DNA of 26,111 nucleotides from JAIRTY01 sp050257395 (GTDB taxonomy: Bacteria > Actinomycetota > Actinomycetes > Streptosporangiales > Streptosporangiaceae), in assembly GCA_050257395.1 (NCBI GenBank), contig JBLMWU010000289.1:1-26111 (forward strand). Reading direction: 5' to 3'. This document shows, piece after piece, positions 6,893 to 13,111 of this stretch. Numbering within the stretch: position 1 is the first letter of the stretch; the number at the start of each line of letters is the position of its first letter. The position numbers were made by a program, and so were the translations under genes. The notes beneath the pieces are model-generated. The model was not told the origin of the DNA. It did no database searches and saw only the letters and a program-made list of their open reading frames with translations.

Positions 6893-8500
6893 GTGAGGGT
6901 CATGCTGCCGTACCTGCCCAGCCCGCGAAGCCTCCTGCCGCCGCTGCCCGGCCCGCGGGACCTGCTGGCCGCGTCCCTGGGCGTTGCCCGGTCCGGGCTC
7001 GTGCGGCCCTGGCGGCCCGACCGGCTGCCGCAGATCGCCTGGGCCCTGCTGCGGCACGGGGCGGGACCCGGGTTCGGGCCGCTGCTCGGCGCGGCGCTCA
7101 GCCCCGGTCTGCCGGCGATCGTCGATGACGATGGCAGCCTGACCTTCGGCGAGCTCGACACGCGCTGCAGCGCGGTCGCGGCGGGGCTGGCCGCCACCCT
7201 GTCGCCGGGCGACACCATCGGGCTGCTCGCCCGCAACTCCGCGGGCTTCTACGAGACCATGGTCGGCGCCGCGCGCAGCGGGCTGAACGTCGTGTACCTG
7301 AATCCCGGATTCCCGGCCGGCCAGCTCGCCGACACCGTCACCGCCCGCGGCATCCGTGCCCTCGTCTACGACGGCGAGTTCGCCGGCAAGGTGCCGCCCG
7401 GGGTGATCAGCATCCCGATAGCGGATCACCAGCAGCTCAGCATCCAGCGGCTGGCGGCCGAGCTGCCGGTCCAGCCGGGCTCGGTGCCGCTGTTCCAGCG
7501 CACCCGGCACACCATGCTGACCTCCGGCACTACCGGCCGGCCCAAAGGCGTGCCCCGGTCAGGCGGGGATCTCGGCTCGGTCGTCTCGCTGCTATCCGGG
7601 CTGCCGAACCGCAGCACGGAAACCTGGCTGGTCGCGGCGCCGATGTTCCACGCCTGGGGCTGGCTGCACGCGCTGCTGTCCATGCTCTTCCGCAGCACCC
7701 TGGTGCTCACCCGCGAGTTCGACGCCGAGCGGGTGCTCGCCCTCATCGAACGCGAGCGCTGCCAGGTCCTGGTCGCGGTGCCGACCATGCTGCGGCGGAT
7801 CATGAGCCTGCCGCCGGAGGTGCGCCGCCGGTACGACACCTCCAGCCTGCGGGCGGTGACCGTCAGCGGCTCGGCGCTCCCCCCGGCCCTGGCGGCCGGG
7901 TTCATGGACGAGTTCGGCGACGTCCTCTACAGCCTCTACGGCTCGACCGAGGCCGGCTACGTGGCCGTGGCCGGGCCGGCCGAGCTGCGGGCCGCGCCCG
8001 GCACCGCGGGCCGCCCGCTGCCGCTGGTCAGCGTGCGCGTGCTGGGCAGCGACGGCGCGCCGGTCCCGGCGGGCTGCCGCGGGACGATCTGGGTCAGCAG
8101 CCGCGACGTGGCCGGCGCCGCGGACGGCAGCGGGGTCAGCACGGGTGACCTCGGCTGGCTCGACGAGGACGGGCGGCTGTTCATCGCCGGGCGCGCGGAC
8201 GACATGATCATCAGCGGCGGCGAGAACATCTACCCCGACGAGGTGGAGTCCGTGCTCGAGCAGCACCCGCTGGTGGCGGAGGCCGCGGTCACCGGCAGGC
8301 CCGACGACGTGTACGGGCAGGCGGTGGTGGCCCACCTGGTGGTCAGGGACGAGGCGGAGGCCACCGCGGCGGCGCTGCGCGCCTGGTGCCGGGGGCGGCT
8401 GGCCCCGTTCCAGGTGCCGAAGCGGTTCGTGTTCCACAGCCAGCTGCCCCGCAACGCGGCCGGCAAGGTGCTCAAGCGGCAGCTGGAGCATCCCGCTTAG
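6893..8500 (+). CDS. AMP-dependent acyl-CoA synthetase/ligase
   Basis: This 535-aa ANL-superfamily enzyme activates a carboxylate with ATP to an acyl-adenylate and then transfers it to CoA or a carrier protein. Visible core motifs are the phosphate loop LTSGTTGRPKG (209-219), YGSTEAG (A5), STGDLGWLDEDG followed by GRADDMIISGGENIYP (A7-A8), and the C-terminal catalytic lysine in NAAGKVLKR (Lys525). A hydrophobic N-terminus precedes the first domain. Length fits fatty-acid or aryl-CoA ligases; the substrate cannot be told. GTG 6893 is chosen because CACACT (6880-6885) sits 7 bases before it, as in the merR promoter. ATG 6869 and ATG 6902 are alternatives. It lies 50 bases after rho but probably has its own promoter. 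Confidence 0.9.
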   Translation: MRVMLPYLPSPRSLLPPLPGPRDLLAASLGVARSGLVRPWRPDRLPQIAWALLRHGAGPGFGPLLGAALSPGLPAIVDDDGSLTFGELDTRCSAVAAGLAATLSPGDTIGLLARNSAGFYETMVGAARSGLNVVYLNPGFPAGQLADTVTARGIRALVYDGEFAGKVPPGVISIPIADHQQLSIQRLAAELPVQPGSVPLFQRTRHTMLTSGTTGRPKGVPRSGGDLGSVVSLLSGLPNRSTETWLVAAPMFHAWGWLHALLSMLFRSTLVLTREFDAERVLALIERERCQVLVAVPTMLRRIMSLPPEVRRRYDTSSLRAVTVSGSALPPALAAGFMDEFGDVLYSLYGSTEAGYVAVAGPAELRAAPGTAGRPLPLVSVRVLGSDGAPVPAGCRGTIWVSSRDVAGAADGSGVSTGDLGWLDEDGRLFIAGRADDMIISGGENIYPDEVESVLEQHPLVAEAAVTGRPDDVYGQAVVAHLVVRDEAEATAAALRAWCRGRLAPFQVPKRFVFHSQLPRNAAGKVLKRQLEHPA

Positions 8501-8516
8501 GCAGGAGCTGGGGTAA

Positions 8517-8543
8517 CCGCCAGAAGCGGCCGTCTTCCGGCGG
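8517..8543 (+). terminator. Hairpin after the acyl-CoA ligase
   Basis: CCGCC-A-GAAG (8517-8526) pairs with CTTC-C-GGCGG (8534-8543) with one mismatch and a 7-base loop, 17 bases after the stop codon. It is followed by a G-rich tract ending in GTTTC. Confidence 0.45.
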
Positions 8544-8575
8544 GGGCGGGGTTTCCCGGGTCCGGCGTTCCGGCC

Positions 8576-9832
8576 ATGATGACCTCAGCGGTGACAACCA
8601 CGGACCGGGATGACGGCGGGCAAGTGAACCTCAGCGAAATCCGCGCGCTGGTGCGGGTGCGGCAGCCGGAACTGCGGGCGGCGCGCAGGCGGCTGGCCCG
8701 CTGCCACGACATCGAGGACCTGCGGCGGGCCGCGCGGCGGATCATCCCGCGGCCGGTGTTCGACTACGTGGACGGCGGGGCGGACGAGGAGCTGAGCCTG
8801 GGCGCCAACACCGCGGCGTTCCGGCGCTGGCGGTTCGTGCCCCGGGCGCTGGCCGACGTGTCCGCGGTCGACACCGCCTGCCAGCTCTTCGGCCGGCCGG
8901 CGGCGCTGCCGCTGGTGCTGGCGCCGACCGGGTTCACCCGGATGATGCATCCGGCGGGCGAGCCGGCCGTGGCCGCGGCCGCCGCCCGGCGCGGGCTCCC
9001 GTACACGCTGTCCACGATGGGCACCACGTCCGTGGACGGCCTCGCCAGCCGCCCGCACGGCGACCTGTGGTTCCAGCTCTACGTGCTGCGGGACCGCGGG
9101 CTGACCGGTGAGCTGGTGGACCGGGCCGCGGCCAGCGGCTACCAGGTGCTGGTGATCGCGGTGGACACGCTGGTGGCCGGCCGCCGCATCCGGGATGTGC
9201 GCAACGGCCTGACCATCCCGCCCGAGCTGAGCCTGCGCAGCCTGGCCAGCATCGGGTCACGGCCGGGCTACTGGGTGCGGATGCTGCGCAGCCCCGCGAT
9301 GACGTTCGCCAATCTGGGCGAAGGTGAAGCCACGACGATCGCGGGCACCGCGGACTGGTTCGACCCGAGCCTCGCCTGGGACGACGTCGCCGGGCTGCGC
9401 GAACGCTGGCCCGGCAAGCTGATCATCAAGGGCCCGCTGGGGGTGGCCGACGCCCGCCGCGCGGTGGAGGCGGGCGCCGACGGGGTGCAGCTGTCCAACC
9501 ACGGCGGCCGGCAGCTCGACCGGACCGTCGCGCCGATCGACCTGGTGGCCCCGGTGCGGGCCGCGGTCGGCCCGGACATCGCCGTGCTCGCCGACTCCGG
9601 GGTCCGGCACGGCGCTGACATCGCCACCGCCGTCGCGCTCGGCGCGGACGCCGCCGCGGTTGGCCGGGCCTACCTGTACGGGCTCATGACCGCCGGGGAG
9701 CCGGGCGTGGACCAGGCACTCGGGCTGCTGGCCGCGCAGTTCCGCCGCACGCTGGAGCTGCTGGGCGTCACCTCCGTCACCGAGCTCCGCAAACACGGCC
9801 CGGAGCTCCTCGTCCGGGAAGGGGCGCCGTGA
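8576..9832 (+). CDS. lldD: FMN-dependent L-lactate dehydrogenase / alpha-hydroxy-acid oxidase
   Basis: The product (418 aa from ATG 8576) is an FMN-dependent alpha-hydroxy-acid dehydrogenase and most resembles the actinobacterial quinone-linked L-lactate dehydrogenase LldD2. Recognisable stretches are RPVFDYVDGGADEE near the N-terminus, LVLAPTGFTRMMHP, YTLSTMGTTSV, DLWFQLYVLRDR, KLIIKGPLGVADA, and the active-site motif SNHGGRQLDR (His309, Arg312). ADSGVRHGADIATA and GRAYLYGL bind the FMN phosphate. It would oxidise L-lactate to pyruvate at the membrane face and pass electrons to quinone. Homology begins around NLSEIRALVRV, so GTG 8624 is a serious alternative start giving 402 aa. It is co-transcribed with the next gene (18-base gap). 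Related 2-hydroxy-acid substrates cannot be excluded. Confidence 0.88.
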   Translation: MMTSAVTTTDRDDGGQVNLSEIRALVRVRQPELRAARRRLARCHDIEDLRRAARRIIPRPVFDYVDGGADEELSLGANTAAFRRWRFVPRALADVSAVDTACQLFGRPAALPLVLAPTGFTRMMHPAGEPAVAAAAARRGLPYTLSTMGTTSVDGLASRPHGDLWFQLYVLRDRGLTGELVDRAAASGYQVLVIAVDTLVAGRRIRDVRNGLTIPPELSLRSLASIGSRPGYWVRMLRSPAMTFANLGEGEATTIAGTADWFDPSLAWDDVAGLRERWPGKLIIKGPLGVADARRAVEAGADGVQLSNHGGRQLDRTVAPIDLVAPVRAAVGPDIAVLADSGVRHGADIATAVALGADAAAVGRAYLYGLMTAGEPGVDQALGLLAAQFRRTLELLGVTSVTELRKHGPELLVREGAP

Positions 9833-9857
9833 TGAAGGAGAGGTGCCGTGATGAAGG
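9826..9857 (+). repeat. Direct repeat at the lldD stop / downstream start junction
   Basis: GCCGTGATGAAGG occurs at 9826-9838, spanning the lldD stop, and again at 9845-9857, spanning the next gene's start. The 19-base duplication has copied a GTG-ATG start-like signal. An AGGAG/GAGAGG ribosome site lies between the copies. Confidence 0.85.
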
Positions 9858-10192
9858 TGTGCGTGCCGGTAACCGGTGACGGCCGGGTCGATCCGCGGTG
9901 GGGCCGCGCGCAGCGGGTCGCGGTCGCGGACGTGGCCGGCGGGGAGATCCGGGACTGGCAGGAGTTCGAGGTCGGCTGGGGGACCCTGCACGACCAGGGC
10001 AGCGAGGGCGCCCACCACGCCCGGGTGGCCCGGTTCCTGCGCGACCACCAGATCGAGGCGGTCGCCGTTCACCACCTGGGGCCGGGCATGGAACGGATGC
10101 TCGGCACCATGGCGGTCCGGGTCGCCGCCGGGCCGGAATCCGACGCCCGGAGCGCCGCCCGCGCCGCGGCCGGGCCGGATAACCAGCTTTAA
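9851..10192 (+). CDS. Nitro_FeMo-Co (NifX/NifB C-terminal) fold protein
   Basis: This 113-aa protein fits the dinitrogenase iron-molybdenum cofactor-binding family (PF02579). It opens MKVCVPVTGDGRVDPRWGRAQRVAVADV, given here in shortened sense as the usual strand and phosphate-like loop, has a conserved-looking HH around EGAHHARVARFL, and a second half with EAVAVHHLGPGMERML. In nitrogen fixers such domains carry metal clusters. Stand-alone copies in non-fixers are common and mostly uncharacterised. No nif gene is visible. GGAGAGG lies 7 bases before ATG 9851; GTG 9848 is the alternative start. It follows lldD by 18 bases, so co-expression is likely, and an iron-sulfur or redox-related accessory role is only a guess. 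Confidence 0.78.
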   Translation: MKVCVPVTGDGRVDPRWGRAQRVAVADVAGGEIRDWQEFEVGWGTLHDQGSEGAHHARVARFLRDHQIEAVAVHHLGPGMERMLGTMAVRVAAGPESDARSAARAAAGPDNQL

Positions 10193-10200
10193 GCCACCGG

Positions 10201-10254
10201 CTGCCGCTGACGGACCCCGGCAGAGGCCGGCCCGGCTGACAGAGGAGGCCGGGC
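10201..10254. terminator. Two hairpins between convergent genes
   Basis: CTGCCG (10201-10206) pairs with CGGCAG (10218-10223), and GCCCGGC (10230-10236) pairs with GCCGGGC (10248-10254), each with an 11-base loop. They sit in the 88-base gap between the plus-strand FeMo-Co gene and the minus-strand NmrA gene, where a bidirectional terminator is expected. No clear T-run. Confidence 0.5.
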
Positions 10255-10280
10255 AAGACCCTGCTGCTGCTCTGAGACCG

Positions 10281-11129
10281 TCAGCGGAAGTCCGCCGCGT
10301 GGTCGGCGGCCCACTCGCGGAAGGTGAGGGCGGGCACCCCGGTGACCTCTTCCACCGTCCGGGTGACCGGCTCCGGCTCGGTGACCAGGCAGGCCCAGTA
10401 GCGCAGCGCGCCGTCCACCACCGCCGGGTCGCCCATGACCGGGAGCAGGTGCTCCCGGGCCTGCTCCGGCGGCACGTCCTGCCAGCGGACCGGGCGGCCG
10501 ATCGCCTCGCCGATGATGCGGGCCTGCTCGGCCTGGGTCACCGCCTCGGGCCCGGTGAGCACGTAGGTCGCGCCCGCGTGGCCGCCGGAGGTCAGCGCGC
10601 GCACCGCCACCGCGGCGGTGTCCCGCTCGTGAATCAGCGACCGGGCGGCGCGCCCGTAGGGCCAGCGCACCACCCCGGACCGGATCTGGTCCGCCCAGAC
10701 CAGCGTGTTGGCGGCGAACCCGCCCACCCGCAGGAACGTCCGCTCCGCGCCGGTCCGGGTGATGGCGTCCTCGACCTGGCCCCACACCCCGTTATCCGCG
10801 GGCGGCCGGTCATCGGTGACGTTCATCGCCGACAGGTAGACGATGCGGGGCACCCGGCTGGCGAGCGCGTCGACCAGCGGCCCCGCGCCAGCCGCGCTGA
10901 ACCCCGGCCAGAGCAGGAAGGCGGCGTGCACCCCGCCGAGGTGCCCGGCCAGGCTGCCCGGATCGGTGAGGTCGCCGCGCACCACCTCGGTCCCCGCGGG
11001 CAGCCTGGCGACCGCGGGATCGCGCGCCACCGCGCGCACCGCGGCCCCGGCCGCCAGCAGCCCGGCCACCACCTGCCGCCCCACCCTGCCGGTCGCCCCG
11101 GTCACCAGCACCACGCCCGGCTCTGCCAT
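10281..11129 (-). CDS. NmrA-like NAD(P)-binding protein
   Basis: This 282-aa atypical short-chain dehydrogenase of the NmrA/NAD(P)H-azoreductase-like group has a dinucleotide-binding TGATGRVGRQV at residues 10-20. Further signatures are VVRGDLTDPGSL, IVYLSAMNV and a C-terminal half typical of NmrA-like sugar-nucleotide-epimerase relatives (ATYVLTGPEAVTQAEQARI). Such proteins either reduce small molecules or act as NADP sensors; nothing selects between these here. The start at 11129 has a strong ribosome site (GGAGAGGAG, 6 bases upstream). Longer frames to 11192 add residues without support. It is divergent from the pentapeptide/DinB gene and its promoter contains a palindrome, so it is probably regulated by a dedicated repressor not present here. 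Confidence 0.85.
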   Translation of the reverse strand: MAEPGVVLVTGATGRVGRQVVAGLLAAGAAVRAVARDPAVARLPAGTEVVRGDLTDPGSLAGHLGGVHAAFLLWPGFSAAGAGPLVDALASRVPRIVYLSAMNVTDDRPPADNGVWGQVEDAITRTGAERTFLRVGGFAANTLVWADQIRSGVVRWPYGRAARSLIHERDTAAVAVRALTSGGHAGATYVLTGPEAVTQAEQARIIGEAIGRPVRWQDVPPEQAREHLLPVMGDPAVVDGALRYWACLVTEPEPVTRTVEEVTGVPALTFREWAADHAADFR

Positions 11130-11179
11130 CAGGATCTCCTCTCCACGGGTCATGCCTGCCCTCGTGTGCAGCTCCCGAC

Positions 11180-11209
11180 CGTAAAACTTCAAGCGCGCTT
11201 GAGATCAAG
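11180..11209 (-). promoter_or_regulatory. Promoter and palindromic operator of the NmrA-like gene
   Basis: Read on the minus strand, TTGATC (11208-11203) and TTTACG (11185-11180) are 17 bp apart. The spacer contains the perfect 14-bp palindrome TCAAGCGCGCTTGA (11189-11202). A third CTTGA/TCAAG half-site overlaps the -35 (11205-11209). A dimeric repressor bound there would block polymerase. Confidence 0.6.
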
Positions 11210-11236
11210 AGGCGGCAGACTGTCCGGGATCAGCGC

Positions 11237-11248
11237 TATCTTGCGTCC
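11237..11248 (+). promoter_or_regulatory. Leaderless-type -10 before the DinB fusion gene
   Basis: TATCTT (11237-11242) lies 6 bases before ATG 11249, the spacing expected when transcription starts on the A of the start codon. There is no ribosome site. No convincing -35 was seen. Confidence 0.55.
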
Positions 11249-12085
11249 ATGACAGCAGCCAGCGATCCGGCCGACCTGGTGCCCGCGTCATCCGGTGAAC
11301 CGGCAACGGCACAGTTCGGGCCGCACCGGTTCTACGCTGGCAAGGGCGGCGGCAGCGCGGAATTCAGGGGGGCCCGGTTCGATGTCGCGGACCTGCGCGG
11401 CGCCCGGTTCACCGACTGTGACATGACTGGCGTCACGATCCGGGATTGCTGGCTGGTGAACGTGAGCATCTCCGGTCACCTCAGCAACGTCACGGTCAAC
11501 GGGGTGGACGTGACCGATTTCGTCAACGCCGAGCTGGACCGGCGGCACCCGGAGCGGGTGCAGTTCCGCGAGGGCCAGACGGCCGATGACGTGCGCGCGC
11601 TGTGGGACACCATCGAGCGGCTGTGGGCGCAGGCAGCCGCGCGGGCCGGGCGGCTGCCAGCGGCAGCGCTGGATCAGCAGGTGGATGAAGAGTGGTCATT
11701 CGCGCAGACGCTCCGCCATCTGGTTTTCATCACCGACGCCTGGGCCGGCCGCACGGTGCTGGACGAGGACATGCCCTACCACCCGCTCGGGCTGCCGCAG
11801 AGCTGGTATCCGGCGGCGGACGCGGCCGCGCTGGGGATCGACCTGACCGCGCAGCCCAGTTACGGCGAGGTCCTGGCCGCCCGGGCCGGCCGGATGGCCG
11901 TGATGCGGCGCATCGTGGCTGGCCTGAGCGACGCCGACCTGGGACGGCCATGCCAGCGCTCGCCTGCCCCTGGTTACCCGGAGGAGGAGCGCACTGTGAT
12001 CGACTGCATCGCCGTGGTGATGAACGAGGAGATCGAGCACCACCGGTTCGCGGTCCGCGACCTGGCCGTGCTGGAAGCCGGCTAG
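11249..12085 (+). CDS. Pentapeptide-repeat / DinB-domain fusion protein
   Basis: The 278-aa product joins two parts. Residues about 33-90 read as pentapeptide-like repeats of the A(D/N)LXX type (AEFRGARF, DLRGARFTDCDMTG, then looser copies), which fold as a square beta helix. Residues about 110-275 are a DinB/DUF664-type four-helix bundle (LRHLVFITDAWAGRTV with His157; EEIEHHRF with His264/His265). DinB relatives include metal-dependent thiol (bacillithiol, mycothiol) transferases and maleylpyruvate isomerase. The three histidine positions fit a metal site, so a thiol-linked detoxification role is plausible but unproven. The start is ATG 11249, apparently leaderless. It is divergent from the NmrA-like gene, with 119 bases between starts. 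Confidence 0.82.
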   Translation: MTAASDPADLVPASSGEPATAQFGPHRFYAGKGGGSAEFRGARFDVADLRGARFTDCDMTGVTIRDCWLVNVSISGHLSNVTVNGVDVTDFVNAELDRRHPERVQFREGQTADDVRALWDTIERLWAQAAARAGRLPAAALDQQVDEEWSFAQTLRHLVFITDAWAGRTVLDEDMPYHPLGLPQSWYPAADAAALGIDLTAQPSYGEVLAARAGRMAVMRRIVAGLSDADLGRPCQRSPAPGYPEEERTVIDCIAVVMNEEIEHHRFAVRDLAVLEAG

Positions 12086-12162
12086 GCGACCAACCGCGAA
12101 CTCCAGGCCATGGCCGGGTCCTGGCTGACCGGGGCGGGGGCGGCATCACGGCGGGGAGTAGG

Positions 12163-12208
12163 TAATTTGACTGGTATGACGTGTTACCCAGGAGTGGCTG
12201 CCCGGTGA
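12163..12208 (+). promoter_or_regulatory. Candidate leaderless upstream ORF overlapping the MpaB start
   Basis: TAATTT (12163-12168) lies 7 bases before ATG 12176, which opens a 10-codon frame MTCYPGVAAR ending at TGA 12206-12208. That stop overlaps the GTG start of the next gene (12205-12207) as GTGA. An AGGAG ribosome site for the downstream start (12190-12194) lies inside the short frame. Translation of the short frame would therefore bear directly on initiation of the next gene. Existence of the peptide is inferred. Confidence 0.4.
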
Positions 12209-13098
12209 CGGCCGACCCGTTCGCGGCCGCCGCCGGGCTGGTGGAACGGTCGGCGGCCGCCTATGTGGCCGGGGTGCCGGACACCCCGGCCGACGATGGT
12301 TTCTTCGGGCCGGGCAGCGTGACCTGGCGGCTGAGCGGCGACCTGTCCTCGCCGGTCGCCGGCCTGCGCTCGCTGCTGCTGCAGGCGCTGCACCCGCTCG
12401 CCATGGCCGGGGTGGACCAGCACAGCAACTGGCGGCGGGACCCGGTCGGCCGGCTGGCCGCGACCTCCGCCTACGTGACCACCATCAGTTTTGGGGAACG
12501 AGGAACCGCGCAGCAGGCCGCCGCCCGGGTGCGGCGCATCCACGAGCACGTGACCGGGACCGACCCGGCGACCTGCCGCTCCTACGCGGCGGGCGACCCG
12601 GCGCTGCTGCTGTGGGTGCACGCGGCGCTGGTGGACTCCACCCTCGCGGCCTGCGGGCTGTTCGGCGCCGGGCTCACCCCGCAGGACGCCGACCGGTACG
12701 TGGCGGAGATGACGGTGGCCGCCGAGCTGGTCGGGGTGCCGGCGGGCATGGCCCCGGACAGCACCGCCGCGCTCGCGGGCTACCTGGACTCGGTGCGGCC
12801 GGAGCTGCAGTGCACGCAAGCGGCCGCGGACGCCATCGGGCACCTGCTGAACCTGCCCGGGATGACCGAGGAGATCGGGGAGATCTGGCAGGACATCCGG
12901 GACGGCGCCATCGGGTCGCTGCCGGAGTGGGCGCAGGACATGTACGGCTACCGGCCGTCGCAGCCGCTCACCCCGGAGCGCCGGGAGGAGATCAGGCAGG
13001 CGCTCGGGGTGCTCGACGCGGTGTTCCTCGGCGAGCCCGGCGTGCTGGAAGCCCGGCAGCGCACCGCCCTGCGGATGCGCGCGGCGCGGCGCTCATGA
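12205..13098 (+). CDS. MpaB/DUF2236-family oxygenase-like protein
   Basis: This 297-aa protein belongs to the DUF2236 group, which includes fungal MpaB and latex-clearing rubber oxygenase Lcp, b-type haem proteins that cleave isoprenoid chains. Seen are LRSLLLQALHPLAMAGV (His63), DQHSNW (His73), LLLWVHAALVDSTL (His139) and RYVAEM...AELVGVP. These histidines fall in the helices that hold haem in the family; haem binding here is inferred. No signal peptide or membrane anchor is evident. GTG 12205 is preferred: AGGAG lies 10 bases upstream and it overlaps the stop of a short upstream frame. GTG 12181 would add 8 residues. The UbiB kinase gene follows after 13 bases, so the two are an operon. Confidence 0.86.
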   Translation: MTADPFAAAAGLVERSAAAYVAGVPDTPADDGFFGPGSVTWRLSGDLSSPVAGLRSLLLQALHPLAMAGVDQHSNWRRDPVGRLAATSAYVTTISFGERGTAQQAAARVRRIHEHVTGTDPATCRSYAAGDPALLLWVHAALVDSTLAACGLFGAGLTPQDADRYVAEMTVAAELVGVPAGMAPDSTAALAGYLDSVRPELQCTQAAADAIGHLLNLPGMTEEIGEIWQDIRDGAIGSLPEWAQDMYGYRPSQPLTPERREEIRQALGVLDAVFLGEPGVLEARQRTALRMRAARRS

Positions 13099-13111
13099 CG
13101 AAGCCCGGCGC

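Noticed and set aside
9876..11252. 458-aa plus-strand frame over the NmrA-like gene
   Set aside because: It reads the minus-strand NmrA gene backwards and spans two hairpins and a promoter region.
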